Positions 36,744 through 46,739 of a stretch of DNA of 64,000 nt are shown here, in pieces. Within the stretch, counting starts at the first letter, position 1, and each line of letters begins with the position of its first letter. Both the position numbers and the translations under genes were made by a program. A model generated the notes under the pieces. The model did no database searches. It saw nothing but the letters and a program-made list of their open reading frames with translations, and was not told where the DNA came from. This stretch comes from Segatella oris (lineage in GTDB: Bacteria > Bacteroidota > Bacteroidia > Bacteroidales > Bacteroidaceae): assembly GCF_900637655.1 (NCBI RefSeq), contig NZ_LR134384.1, positions 2,232,001-2,296,000 of the forward strand, written 5' to 3'.

Positions 36744-37856
36744 TCATAATATACCGACAACACGCTTATACATTCTTTCGTAAGCCATTATCATCTTGTC
36801 AATATCAAATTGTTCTGCCCTCTCATAACAGGCATCTGCTACTTGCTGATAATATTGGCTATCCATACTTAAATGTTCAATCTCGGCAGCTAACCCATGA
36901 GCATCCCCGTGTTCAAAAAGAATACCATAGTCTTCTGTCACTTCTCTTAAACCATTCACCTTACTTGCGATGAAAGGCTTATGTGCACTCATACCTTCAA
37001 TATTCGACAATGATAATCCTTCCCAATGGCTCGACATCACAATCATATCCGCAGTTCTGAGCACATTCGGTATGTCCGTACGCAGGCCCAGAAATCTCAC
37101 TCTGTCACTAACACCAAGTGTATCAGCCAAATGCTTTACAATATTTTGGCGTACGCCAATACCTGCAAACCATACTTCAAACTCATTCCTATCCAATAAA
37201 CTCAAAGCCTTAACGACAGTATCTTGATCCTTTGCCTCTCTAAACCCTGCAACCATCAAAATCGCCTTTCTATGCTCTTTCAAAGACAACAATTCTGCAT
37301 CGGGAGTTGCCTCACTGATACTCTTTACATCTATACCATTATTAATCGTAGAGATACGATGATATCGATCGGAAGATTTATCTAACCATCTCCCCCCGAT
37401 ATATTCCCGTAACTTCTTTTCTGCAACTTTACTGATACAGGCCACATGAGCATATTGTCCATACATCCAACTTTCTATAGGAGCATACCACTTCCAATCG
37501 CGTTTGCGATTGGAAGTGGTATGCTCGGTGGAGACAAGCTCCACCGAGCATAACACTTTAGCAACAGCAGCGAAAAGCTGTGGGGAAGAATTATGTGTAT
37601 GAACGATATCATATCTTCGCATTATCTTTATCAAATTCAAGATATATAAAGGATTATAAACTCCACGCCCCAATGCATATATCTTTGTCTGTGGACTCTC
37701 TCGCCTTAACCTTTGCATCAATGGAGTTTCCACACCATTAAAGACACATAAATCCACGATATGCCCTAAGGACTGCAATCTTGGAATCATATTAACGATC
37801 AACACCTCTGCTCCTCCCGTTTCTAAAGACGTAACGACTTGCAGTATTCTCATCAT
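36744..37856 (-). CDS. Glycosyltransferase family 4 (gene carries nested perfect palindromes)
   Basis: 370 residues, GT-B. Starts MMRILQVVTSLETGGAEVLI (acceptor-side glycine loop), with DIVHTHNSSPQ, VSTEHTTSNRKR and the donor site SSHWEGLSLSNIEGMSAHKP. Probably a later sugar-adding step. The DNA that codes for residues about 102-126 consists of two overlapping perfect inverted repeats (37481-37526 and 37520-37552), see the separate entry. 21 bp from the next gene. Confidence 0.9.
   Translation of the reverse strand: MMRILQVVTSLETGGAEVLIVNMIPRLQSLGHIVDLCVFNGVETPLMQRLRRESPQTKIYALGRGVYNPLYILNLIKIMRRYDIVHTHNSSPQLFAAVAKVLCSVELVSTEHTTSNRKRDWKWYAPIESWMYGQYAHVACISKVAEKKLREYIGGRWLDKSSDRYHRISTINNGIDVKSISEATPDAELLSLKEHRKAILMVAGFREAKDQDTVVKALSLLDRNEFEVWFAGIGVRQNIVKHLADTLGVSDRVRFLGLRTDIPNVLRTADMIVMSSHWEGLSLSNIEGMSAHKPFIASKVNGLREVTEDYGILFEHGDAHGLAAEIEHLSMDSQYYQQVADACYERAEQFDIDKMIMAYERMYKRVVGIL
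37481..37552 (-). repeat. Two overlapping perfect hairpins inside a glycosyltransferase gene
   Basis: Repeat 1: 21 bp (37481-37501 with 37506-37526), loop of 4. Repeat 2: 14 bp (37520-37533 with 37539-37552), loop of 5. Both use the segment TATGCTC at 37520-37526, so the two stems exclude each other in full length. The protein reading through it (VELVSTEHTTSN, then RKRDWKWYAP) looks like ordinary GT4 sequence. Confidence 0.85.
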
Positions 37857-38060
37857 GAACAGTTTCTATAAATTACGCGAATTCGGTTTAAGTATCTATC
37901 TTTCTACTTCCAAGGGGTTGGAAAGCTGTTTTTTCAGTTTTTCACTCATCCGAGGCCTCGGACGGTCATTTTTTCACCTCCGTCGCCCCATCGAAACTTA
38001 ACAAACTTTCGAACCGAATCCACGTATAAATCAGACAAAGCCTAAATCCAATAGTCTGCA

Positions 38061-39020
38061 CTATTGTTTAGAAATGAAACGTTGATAAAGCCGTCTCCAC
38101 CTAAATCTCATAAAATTTCGGAGTCGGAAATAGAAACCAATACTCCGTTTCAACCAGAAAATATTGGTTCGTAACAAAACAACATAAACCCAAGGCAACC
38201 GGAAACCAGCCTGCTCAGCATCATCGCATATCCGTTTCACAAATGGATGTTTCATTGTTAATGAGTAAGTGTCGGACACGGCAACTTCGTTAAGACCATT
38301 GAGACGTGACAGAAGAATATCATTCATGTATTCAGACAGAAAAGGTTTAGGAATGGAGGCTATCCGATACTTGTCAAAAAGCGCCTCATAATCCAGACTG
38401 GCCGAAGACGTGTGGGTAATGCTGTCCTGCCTGAGACGATAAGTGTACACATCAGCATTGACAAAATGGGGCAAGCGATTAATCCGAAAAGCCACTTTAA
38501 TATTCAGCAACATATCTTCCCCTTTATAACATTCGCGAGGCACATCAAACACAGCATCTTCAAACAAACTCTTACGGTATAATTTACCCCAAACTGATAT
38601 AGGCCAATTACCTCCCGTGATACTCTGTTGTCTGAAGGCATGCAATGAGTTCACTGGGGCGGCACATACCCCCCCACCGCAAGCACCAATAACCATGTCG
38701 GTGTACTCCGCAGCTGCATGAAGCGTTTTCAAGGAGTCCTTTGGCAGCATATCATCAGAGTCCAGAAACATCATCCATTCACCGGCAGCATGTTTCCAAC
38801 CTTCCCGACGGGCAGCAATCAGTCCTTGATTTTCTTGGTGGAACACTTTAATCTGGGCATACTTCTTTGCCCATTCATCACAAATTTGGGCAGACTCGTC
38901 GGTACTCCCATCGTCAATGACTATAACCTCAAAATCTTGGTATAACTGGTTTATGACACTGTTAAAACAATCTGCCAAGTAAGAAGCTGTATTATAAACT
39001 GGAATTAATATAGAAATCAT
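38061..39020 (-). CDS. Glycosyltransferase family 2
   Basis: 319 residues, GT-A. N-terminal SILIPVYNTASYLADCFNSV, VIDDGSTDES and the DxD motif FLDSDDM; GEDMLLN further on. It transfers a sugar from a nucleotide donor during assembly of the repeat unit. Downstream (37857-38060) the 200-bp gap contains a CCGAGGCCTCGG palindrome followed by T-rich sequence but no gene. Confidence 0.92.
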   Translation of the reverse strand: MISILIPVYNTASYLADCFNSVINQLYQDFEVIVIDDGSTDESAQICDEWAKKYAQIKVFHQENQGLIAARREGWKHAAGEWMMFLDSDDMLPKDSLKTLHAAAEYTDMVIGACGGGVCAAPVNSLHAFRQQSITGGNWPISVWGKLYRKSLFEDAVFDVPRECYKGEDMLLNIKVAFRINRLPHFVNADVYTYRLRQDSITHTSSASLDYEALFDKYRIASIPKPFLSEYMNDILLSRLNGLNEVAVSDTYSLTMKHPFVKRICDDAEQAGFRLPWVYVVLLRTNIFWLKRSIGFYFRLRNFMRFRWRRLYQRFISKQ

Positions 39021-39030
39021 AACTTTATTT

Positions 39031-39936
39031 TTATAAAAAATACTTCCTCTTCCAAAACCGATAAAGTAGATAGCCCGGAATGATATTCAAGAGAACGAGT
39101 ACATGATATCTGCAACAAAGTATTTCCCTCATAGTCTGCTTTCCAAATAAAGAATAGACTATATATAGCAGAGCCTCTTTCACACGTATCTTAACAGAAA
39201 ACTCCCTTGACATTGTCATCAATGAACCATAAGCCATCAGATGAGGACACTTAAATCGCAAAATCCTCCCCACATCAGACAGTCCTCCAACAAGATACTC
39301 TGTGATGTAGATGATCTTATTAACAAAGAACATATCGTATTGCTTTGCCAACCAAATCCATGCAACCGACTCGGAGATAAACTTTTCCCCCTCTACTTCC
39401 GGATATTGGAAGCCACGCAATTTCTCTGTGACCCACACTTCGGCCTTATCTCCATCCACTCCCTTATTATAACGCTCGGTGATGAAATTACTTAAAAACC
39501 GATCAGCAGAATAGGCATCTCCTATTCGGGAATATTCCGAATAACCACGGAGATAGCCTATACCACAAAGTTTATCACGATTGATAAGCCGACTCCAATC
39601 CATACTGATCGTCTCTATGGCATCGTCTGTCAATACATCATCGGAATCGACAATGAAGAGTAGTTCGGTATCAACCTCCCTAAAGGCAATATTCAAGGCA
39701 GAATGCTTACCGCCATTCTCTTTCTTTATGTATCGGATCTGAATACCATTCGCTATGTCTCGTTGCTCACGAATAAGATTCACTATAAGTTGCTCTGTGC
39801 CGTCCGTACTTCCATCGTCAATGCAAAGCCACTTGAAATCTTTGGATGTTTGACCGCACAAGCTCTGAAATAATCTATGCAGCTTGTCAGCCCGATTATA
39901 AGTAGGAGTAACAACTGTGATTGTCTTATTTTCCAT
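39031..39936 (-). CDS. Glycosyltransferase family 2
   Basis: 301 residues, GT-A. TVVTPTYNRADKLHRLFQSL, CIDDGSTDGTEQL, ENGGKHSALNIAFR and DxD in FIVDSDDV, followed by SESVAWIWLAKQY. This YIKKENGGKHSALN type is common in Bacteroidota polysaccharide loci. It overlaps the next upstream gene by 11 bp, so translation is coupled. Confidence 0.92.
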   Translation of the reverse strand: MENKTITVVTPTYNRADKLHRLFQSLCGQTSKDFKWLCIDDGSTDGTEQLIVNLIREQRDIANGIQIRYIKKENGGKHSALNIAFREVDTELLFIVDSDDVLTDDAIETISMDWSRLINRDKLCGIGYLRGYSEYSRIGDAYSADRFLSNFITERYNKGVDGDKAEVWVTEKLRGFQYPEVEGEKFISESVAWIWLAKQYDMFFVNKIIYITEYLVGGLSDVGRILRFKCPHLMAYGSLMTMSREFSVKIRVKEALLYIVYSLFGKQTMREILCCRYHVLVLLNIIPGYLLYRFWKRKYFL

Positions 39937-40966
39937 CTTTCAAGTTCATTCTTAATCTTGGCAATACACTTTTGGAAATAATCCCATTAAATACCCAACA
40001 AGCCAATTTATAGAAAACAAAATACTTGATAGTCAGATTCATGAGTATACTCATGACCTTTCCTTTCAGTCCATGACCAACCGGCATTATCGGATAAAAC
40101 CTGTATTGTCGAGCTCTTTTTGAAACTTCACAAAACATATGATAGTCATATTGGGCTGACAACATCCTACTGTAACCAAACATTTTTTTCCCATTCAAAG
40201 CCTTATAAACTGATGTCCGAACTTTGTTATCAACCGTCAGCTCTTCTGCAAGCATACAGATATCATGATAAGAAAGCAGATAATCATCGACGCATCTTCT
40301 GGTATGAAAAATATCACGCTTTGTCGTGGCACTGTCGTCATGAACGACATAGCGATAGAGATCCGTAGAGACTGCGGCTATTCTCGGGTTATGCAGGAAC
40401 ACATTCGCAACAAACAACTGATCTTCGCCGACAATATAATGATCATGAAATCGAATACCGTTCGTTCGTAGGAATTCTCTCCTGTAGAAACACAACCAAC
40501 AGAATGATACAAACCCATACTTCAAAATATACTCATGCCCACTTCCGTTAAACACAAGTTCTGAAGACAATTTCTTTTTAGGCCAGAAGTCATAACTACT
40601 ACCATATTGTATAACATCAAATGAATCAGGAGAACAGACCGCTTCAAAAGCAGCCTTTAATCCATTATCCAACAGATAATCATCGGCATCCACTAAAACA
40701 ATCCATTCGCCAGTGGCATGCACAATACCATTATTCCTTGCAGCACATACCCCTTGATTGTCTTGATAAAGTAATTTAATATTCGAATAGTTATCTACAT
40801 ACTCCTGACAGATTTCTGATGAAGAGTCTGTGCTGCCATCATTCACTAACAAAATTTCAACATTATCTATTTCTTGTCGAAGTAGAGATTCTATACACTT
40901 ACGGAGATACTTTTCTACATTGTATACAGGAACAATTATACTGAATTTCGGTATTTCTATTTTCAT
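39926..40966 (-). CDS. Glycosyltransferase family 2
   Basis: 346 residues, GT-A. FSIIVPVYNVEKYLRKCIES, VNDGSTDSSSEI, QDNQGVCAARNNGI, DxD in LVDADDY and GEDQLFV. One of several sugar-adding enzymes of the locus; donor and acceptor cannot be read from sequence. Overlaps the following gene by 11 bp and follows the preceding one by 23 bp. Confidence 0.92.
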   Translation of the reverse strand: MKIEIPKFSIIVPVYNVEKYLRKCIESLLRQEIDNVEILLVNDGSTDSSSEICQEYVDNYSNIKLLYQDNQGVCAARNNGIVHATGEWIVLVDADDYLLDNGLKAAFEAVCSPDSFDVIQYGSSYDFWPKKKLSSELVFNGSGHEYILKYGFVSFCWLCFYRREFLRTNGIRFHDHYIVGEDQLFVANVFLHNPRIAAVSTDLYRYVVHDDSATTKRDIFHTRRCVDDYLLSYHDICMLAEELTVDNKVRTSVYKALNGKKMFGYSRMLSAQYDYHMFCEVSKRARQYRFYPIMPVGHGLKGKVMSILMNLTIKYFVFYKLACWVFNGIISKSVLPRLRMNLKDGK

Positions 40967-40989
40967 TTATAAGGATTGAAAATAAGTTT

Positions 40990-41985
40990 TCATTCATCAG
41001 TTGAAAGAACAAACTTGGGTAAACTGAGATATTTTTTGCTCTTAACAAAATTACGCGCAGCGATATTTCCTTTTATATGGGCCACCAAAAACCGTGGTGA
41101 AAATCGCAAGACAGAATAAAGAGACCGTACCCCACAACTCAATACAAACCGATAGCCATAAGCCCATTTGTCTTTTATCCTATCCATTCCCGTATTCCTT
41201 GGCAAATCATAGACACAACGATACCACGTCAGATATTGTGCCATAGCCCGATAATAAATCTTGTCATAAGTCTTCTGACTTGCCTTGTTGCTATTCGCAT
41301 CTAAATGAAGCACCCCAGAGTCATACCACATCAAGAGTTTATAACCATTCTCTATTATCTTTTGATACATCAGCTGATCTTCACCAAAGGTACCGGCAGG
41401 GAACTGATCAATCCATGCCTCTTGCTCATAATGAATAGCTTTCCACACCGATGTTTTCATAAACACAGCAGTTCCGGCAGCACTCTCGGTTGGATAAATA
41501 GCCCCCTTTTCAGGTTTACCATTGAAAGAGAACGCTCCGGAGCGCTGTATACGGATTGCCCAACCATCATTCTTTCGCTCTCTAACAGTATTTGAGACAT
41601 AAGCGCCTATTTTAGAGACCAAACTCAAATCCTGCGAGGGGAAAGTATCTGGAGCAATTCCGTCGGCATTGTGTTCCACTAACGCTTGATACATCTTTTC
41701 TACAGCATCCTTTGGGAAATATACATCATCATCAATAATCAATACGTACTCCTCTTCAACCATATTGGCTGCGGCTCGTTGATGTACCAATCCTTTAGGA
41801 GTATCAATATATTCCTCTATACCGACTTGCTCCTTAGGACGCTCAAATCCATGAGCAAGATGCACATAGATATGGCTCGGCTTTATGGTTTGTGTATGAA
41901 GCGATTCTAACTCTTGAATAAACTTGTCGCCTGCTTTCCCAACGGTGCGAATAGCAACACTATAATAGAATGTATCTTTTTCCAT
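40990..41985 (-). CDS. Glycosyltransferase family 2
   Basis: 331 residues. GT-A domain: YYSVAIRTVGKAGDKFIQEL, HQRAAANMVEEEYVLIIDDDVYFP (DDD metal site) and FGEDQLMYQKI. The spacing differs from the neighbours (longer segment before the DxD, a GTAVFMK strand), so it belongs to another GT2 subgroup. A C-terminal amphipathic stretch (about 280-320) may associate with the membrane. 2 bp from the EpsG-type gene. Confidence 0.88.
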   Translation of the reverse strand: MEKDTFYYSVAIRTVGKAGDKFIQELESLHTQTIKPSHIYVHLAHGFERPKEQVGIEEYIDTPKGLVHQRAAANMVEEEYVLIIDDDVYFPKDAVEKMYQALVEHNADGIAPDTFPSQDLSLVSKIGAYVSNTVRERKNDGWAIRIQRSGAFSFNGKPEKGAIYPTESAAGTAVFMKTSVWKAIHYEQEAWIDQFPAGTFGEDQLMYQKIIENGYKLLMWYDSGVLHLDANSNKASQKTYDKIYYRAMAQYLTWYRCVYDLPRNTGMDRIKDKWAYGYRFVLSCGVRSLYSVLRFSPRFLVAHIKGNIAARNFVKSKKYLSLPKFVLSTDE

Positions 41986-41987
41986 AA

Positions 41988-43160
41988 TTAACGTGGAATA
42001 TAGATATCAAAAGGTTTACGATAAAACTTATCTTCATCATAATGATCGTCATACTCAAAAATTTCATATATAATATCTCCCTGCCGATGTCCATTTGTAA
42101 GGAACGTTTTATATGGAGAGATTAAAATGCCCCAATTAAACACAAAACGCAAATAAAGTATCGTTGCTACAATATAAACAGTCTTAACATATTGATCAAA
42201 ACCATCACTTTTCGTAGACAAGAAAGAAAGAAGATAGATAATCCCCATGATATAATACCAACTTTGCCGCCCAGCATTGGATGATTGAATAAACGCAAAC
42301 AAAATAAAACAGAACATCAGAGAAGCATTTAGATATACGATATTTTCCCTGTCCTCTGGTATCTTATCATATCTATTAAAAATGAGATACATCATTGTTA
42401 CAACCTCAAAAACATAATCATAACGGAAACCGGGGTGGTCATCTGCATAACTCATGGAACGTGAACTATCCGCAGCATTGCCATAAAGATTATACAAAGA
42501 CATAGGTAGACCAGTTGCACCTATGACCAATAATACAGCAAGCACTATTACAATAGTCGTCTTACTCCATTTTCTCTGTGGCATAAAATAGAATATAAGA
42601 AAGATAACGGCAGAGTTATGAAACTCATAGGCAATGAACCAAACAATCAAAAACTTCAGTAAGTCACGCTTTATAACATAACGATAGCCCAGCCAAGTGC
42701 AGCTGGCAGCCATTGCCTGACGTAAATATGTGAATGTAAAGAAGAACCATAATCCCATAAACAGTAAAACAGAAATAGGATACTCCATGAACATTCTGCG
42801 AAAAGAGAAAAATAAGAGAATATAGATAAAAAGCGTAGTAAGAAGAATAAATATATACCGATTAGGTGTTATATAAGCAACAAGAGAATTCCATATTACA
42901 TAAGACATCTCACTTTGATACCCCATAATAGGGCTTTCTAAATTTATAAAAGGCCCACCATTACGAATCAAATCGGCATTTCTATCAAACAATTCTCCAT
43001 AAATGTATCGATCATAGCCCCCCAACATATCGCCTAAACCAACAATTAGAGCTAAAACCGTTAGGATAGATATCAGTTCTATACGATTTATTTGTTTATG
43101 ATTAGCATACGAACGAAAACAAATAACAGATACTATTATATATAAGAAAATGAATAACAT
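41988..43160 (-). CDS. EpsG/Wzy-family polysaccharide polymerase
   Basis: 390 residues with about ten hydrophobic segments and a large loop (about 50-90; GGYDRYIYGELFDRN). The EpsG pattern is seen in YDRYIYGELF, TYLRQAMAASCTWLGYRY (after TM5) and a C-terminal hydrophilic tail (EDKFYRKPFDIYIPR). It would join lipid-linked repeat units on the periplasmic side. It is the only Wzy candidate in the locus. Confidence 0.87.
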   Translation of the reverse strand: MLFIFLYIIVSVICFRSYANHKQINRIELISILTVLALIVGLGDMLGGYDRYIYGELFDRNADLIRNGGPFINLESPIMGYQSEMSYVIWNSLVAYITPNRYIFILLTTLFIYILLFFSFRRMFMEYPISVLLFMGLWFFFTFTYLRQAMAASCTWLGYRYVIKRDLLKFLIVWFIAYEFHNSAVIFLIFYFMPQRKWSKTTIVIVLAVLLVIGATGLPMSLYNLYGNAADSSRSMSYADDHPGFRYDYVFEVVTMMYLIFNRYDKIPEDRENIVYLNASLMFCFILFAFIQSSNAGRQSWYYIMGIIYLLSFLSTKSDGFDQYVKTVYIVATILYLRFVFNWGILISPYKTFLTNGHRQGDIIYEIFEYDDHYDEDKFYRKPFDIYIPR

Positions 43161-43183
43161 TTTTATTATTTTATATCTAATGG

Positions 43184-44173
43184 TTAATATTGATTACCAA
43201 ACAAAAGGAAGTCTAAAGGTTTGCTTCTTTTTAATATTTGTATAAGTACATAACATAAAAACACAGAGATAAAGCCTACAAACGGTACTATAATGAAATC
43301 AAGCTCCCAATCCATAAAAAAAATATTATTGATATGAATTCTTCCTGTAAGCAACTTTTCCAAAACAATTACTTGCAATCCATAAATTCCCAAGGTATAT
43401 GTACCTATTTCGGCTAAGTTATTGATAAGCCAAGTCTGTTCTTTCAACCACTTACACACATAATAAGTACAACCAATCAGCGACAAAGAACCGGACAAGC
43501 CCGTGATATATTGCCGTGGAAGCTGCAAAGGATGATGAAAGAGCACTTCATAAGTAAGCACTTGTGGAACTATATGATCGCATAATAAAACAAATATAAG
43601 CAAAGAACTTATTGTCACTATCAAGCGATATCTTTCATAGGCTTTGGAATATGACCTGAGGAAAAATCCTGTCCAAAAGAATATCAACATCCAGTTAAAC
43701 TGCAGGAAATATCCATGAGGAAACAATAATGCAAAAACTATTGAACCGATTGCGGTTACCAAATCATTCTTTCCTATACGCTTTGCAATATAAGTAAAGA
43801 CAAAACAGCAAAACAATGTTTTCAGAAACCACATCCCACCGATCAATTCCGACTTTACTATTATCGAAAGATTAGGAACCTTCATAAAATAACAGACAAA
43901 TATAGTCAATAAAGTGATAGAAGCGGCAGGAACTAATAGTTGAATGGTCTTTTGTTTCAGAAAGACCAAGAATGTTTTCTGAAACGAATTCAAAGAGAAA
44001 TACCCACACAGCAACATAAACAACGGCATGTGAAAAGAATATATCCAACGATTTAGAATTGAGGGAGAATCCATAGTTGCCAATCTATAAGAATGCCCAA
44101 TGCATACCATCCAAATAGCAAGAAACTTAACCGTATCGAGATAAACAACTCGTTTGGATTTTCCTTTAACCAT
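43184..44173 (-). CDS. Acyltransferase family 3 membrane protein
   Basis: 329 residues, about ten TM segments. The conserved N-terminus is VVYLDTVKFLAIWMVCIGHS (catalytic His) followed by SFHMPLFMLLCGYFS. It likely O-acetylates or otherwise acylates a sugar of the surface polysaccharide from the inner membrane. Only 2 bp after the NodZ-like gene's stop. A second member lies at 52453-53415. Confidence 0.9.
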   Translation of the reverse strand: MVKGKSKRVVYLDTVKFLAIWMVCIGHSYRLATMDSPSILNRWIYSFHMPLFMLLCGYFSLNSFQKTFLVFLKQKTIQLLVPAASITLLTIFVCYFMKVPNLSIIVKSELIGGMWFLKTLFCCFVFTYIAKRIGKNDLVTAIGSIVFALLFPHGYFLQFNWMLIFFWTGFFLRSYSKAYERYRLIVTISSLLIFVLLCDHIVPQVLTYEVLFHHPLQLPRQYITGLSGSLSLIGCTYYVCKWLKEQTWLINNLAEIGTYTLGIYGLQVIVLEKLLTGRIHINNIFFMDWELDFIIVPFVGFISVFLCYVLIQILKRSKPLDFLLFGNQY

Positions 44174-44175
44174 TC

Positions 44176-45180
44176 TTAAAGCTTTATTTCCTCGTAAGGA
44201 GCATTGTTCAACATGGCAGCCCGACGTGGGAAACCACTTCTGAACAACCGTTTATCTGTCATTTGATGCACCTTCTTCGCATAACTCAACATAAAATAGT
44301 CTATAAAAGATTTCATATAAGCATCTTGACTCGCGTCAAAGGTGAAGCCCATGTGGACAACCATACCGGGAATAACATAGACATAATCAAGCACAGAAAG
44401 TCGGTCTAAGAACGTCTTACTGTCACTGGTCACCAAGACATGCTCATCAGGATATTTCGAATGCAGCTTCTTAACGCCTTTTATACATTTAAGAATATAA
44501 GCCTCTCTCTCCCGCTCCGGCAAGATTTCTCCGCCTTCCTTAAAATCTCCCAGCAACTGTCTGAACCGAAAAGTCAATGAGATATATTGCTTTTTCCCTC
44601 CCAACTGGCCAAGATGATAATCAATATGCCTTTGCAGTTGTTCAGAAGGTTGAAAGAGTTCGTTGAATAAAACACTGAATTTCTTATCCGCAATTGCCAT
44701 GTTTGAGTAGATATGGATTTGCTGATAAGGCTTTCTCAAATAGTAACGAAGAATGGTTCTTTGTGCAAATAGTTGCAAACAATTACGAAGATTATGATGA
44801 TAAGTCAGAAGCGTGCAAGGATAAACCTCCTCCGTATTCCAACAGATATCTTTCTCATCAATCTGCCAATCATACAGATTAGGCACTAAATAATCCTGCA
44901 AATGCAATGGTTCAAAGACTATCTTAAAAGGCAGATTCCGGCGTTTACATTCTGCATAAACAGAGGTAATACCTCTGAGACGATCAGACAATCCACCGGA
45001 GAATGTCGTTTCCGGCTGCACCATGTAAATGATAGTTTTTCTGTCTTTGGCTTTTCTTTTTCCCGTTTTCTTACGATGATACAAAGGCAGAAGCAATTGA
45101 CGCCTGCACATATAATTATGACGTAATATTGGGGTAAAATATAAAAGAGGCAGAAAAAAATTGAATATCTTCTCTAACAT
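44176..45180 (-). CDS. Fucosyltransferase-like glycosyltransferase (GT-B, NodZ/O-FUT-related)
   Basis: 334 residues. The motif TFSGGLSDRLRGITSVYAEC corresponds to the GGLGDRLRG nucleotide-binding loop of NodZ-like and related fucosyltransferases. Later blocks LTFRFRQLLGDF and HVLVTSDSKTFLDRL fit the C-terminal GDP-sugar site (VTSD). A hydrophobic N-terminus (FFLPLLYFTPIL) may peripherally bind the membrane. It could add fucose or a similar deoxy-sugar; the donor is inferred from a short motif only. Confidence 0.7.
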   Translation of the reverse strand: MLEKIFNFFLPLLYFTPILRHNYMCRRQLLLPLYHRKKTGKRKAKDRKTIIYMVQPETTFSGGLSDRLRGITSVYAECKRRNLPFKIVFEPLHLQDYLVPNLYDWQIDEKDICWNTEEVYPCTLLTYHHNLRNCLQLFAQRTILRYYLRKPYQQIHIYSNMAIADKKFSVLFNELFQPSEQLQRHIDYHLGQLGGKKQYISLTFRFRQLLGDFKEGGEILPEREREAYILKCIKGVKKLHSKYPDEHVLVTSDSKTFLDRLSVLDYVYVIPGMVVHMGFTFDASQDAYMKSFIDYFMLSYAKKVHQMTDKRLFRSGFPRRAAMLNNAPYEEIKL

Positions 45181-45743
45181 TAATCTTACTGTTTAACAAA
45201 ATCTATCAAATCCATCCATATAATTACATATAGTAAATTATATATGATAAGTTCTTAAAAATATTTACAATCTCTTTCACAAAACTCGCACATTTCAAAT
45301 AAGACGCTACCTCGCCCTAAATAAGTGCTGTTTTCCACGAGTTCGCAACTCATTGATTATTAAAACATTAGAAAAATCACATGAAAACATGGCATAAAAT
45401 CACGTAAAAAAGCACTGCAATCTGCATTGAGTTACGAGGCAATCTCTATGATTTTATCACACATTCTGACTCAATTGGCCCTGTCATCAACATCAAGTTA
45501 CGGCATATAATGCCTCAAAATCTGTGGATGTCACAGCCAAATCGTAAAATCATTCCTCATTTTTCATCTTTTATATTCTATAAGGCTGCATTCTAAAATG
45601 TTAAAATTCGGATAATAATACTTACAAAACCGACACGTTAAAGCAATCTTAAAGGTCGTTTTGTATCTTGAAAATGAAGCTGTTCTATGGTTTAGATGCG
45701 ACTTATAATCATCTGTAAACCTCAGAGAGACAAACCAAAGTCT
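45181..45743. other. 563-bp gene-free gap within the polysaccharide locus
   Basis: No ORF and no clear TAnnTTTG promoter on either strand. It contains degenerate repeat words (ATCACGTAA, TGCAATCTGCAT shared with 19945-19956, AAGTTACGGCA) like those in the other long gaps. It separates an AT-rich upstream block from the downstream block and may be a junction of acquired DNA. Confidence 0.45.
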
Positions 45744-46679
45744 CTACTTAAATATTCGATATAGCTTGACCAACAGAAGATAAATCTTCTCATGATTGGC
45801 AAACATCAAGAACAAATCAGCTTTCCTACGCCCTGTTTTCCCAACCGGATAAACCCCTTTCTCTCTGAATATCTTGATGTCGTTTTTTATCTCCTCCATG
45901 GCATAATCAATCGGGAAGAGACTATAGAGATAGCCGGCTGCAGAGAAATTCATCCATTGTTCATAGGCTCTGCTATAGGATTGGTCACGATGACTATCTA
46001 TAAACCTCTTGAAATTACAAATGGTTTCTCGGGAGTCGGCCACATTCCTTCTTGTATGTTCTGCATGCGCTTCTCGCATCACGGAATTTTCATTGTCATC
46101 GCAATAGACATATGCCTGCAGCGTAATCTGCTTGATATTTCCCAATAATGGATAGACCTGCATCAGGAAAAACCAGTCTTCTTGAGAATATCTTTGGGGG
46201 TCAAAACGGATATGAGCGTCTTCAATGACACTCCGTCTTATTATCTTCGTCCAAAGATAACCATTGATATATCCTTTTTGTATATATTCGGTGGCACTCC
46301 CTTCAAAAGGCGTAAACACACCGCCATTATATGAAACGCTCAACAAATCTATCGTGCTGTTCAGCTCCGAAAAAATGTGCCGAAGAGCGCCTTCGGCAAT
46401 ATAATCATCCGAATCGACAAACCAGATGAACTCTCCGCAAGCCTTATCTAAAAGATAATTCCGGGCTGCCCCCACACCTTCGTTATGCTTAGAAAACACC
46501 CTGATGTCATTCCACTTCTCAGCAAATTCATTGGCACATTGCAATGTAGTGTCTGTGGAACCATCATCTACAATGACGATTTCAATATCATCCTCTACTT
46601 GACTTAATATTGAATTCAGACATCGGGGAAGCCAACGTTCTACGTTGTAAGCAGGGATTAATATCGAAAGTTTTTTCAT
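45744..46679 (-). CDS. Glycosyltransferase family 2
   Basis: 311 residues, GT-A. LSILIPAYNVERWLPRCLNSIL, VIVDDGSTDTTLQ, NEGVGAARNYLLD and DxD in FVDSDDYI; QEDWFFLMQVY in the acceptor half. It builds the repeat unit. 60 bp downstream of the GT4 gene, followed by the large gap. Confidence 0.92.
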   Translation of the reverse strand: MKKLSILIPAYNVERWLPRCLNSILSQVEDDIEIVIVDDGSTDTTLQCANEFAEKWNDIRVFSKHNEGVGAARNYLLDKACGEFIWFVDSDDYIAEGALRHIFSELNSTIDLLSVSYNGGVFTPFEGSATEYIQKGYINGYLWTKIIRRSVIEDAHIRFDPQRYSQEDWFFLMQVYPLLGNIKQITLQAYVYCDDNENSVMREAHAEHTRRNVADSRETICNFKRFIDSHRDQSYSRAYEQWMNFSAAGYLYSLFPIDYAMEEIKNDIKIFREKGVYPVGKTGRRKADLFLMFANHEKIYLLLVKLYRIFK

Positions 46680-46739
46680 GCAACTACAGACTTTATTACA
46701 CTTATCATCAATAAAGATTTTAATTCTTCCTTGAATTCC

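Noticed and set aside
45181..45743. Possible CRISPR-like repeats
   Set aside because: Recurring words are degenerate, differ in length and are not evenly spaced; no cas genes nearby.
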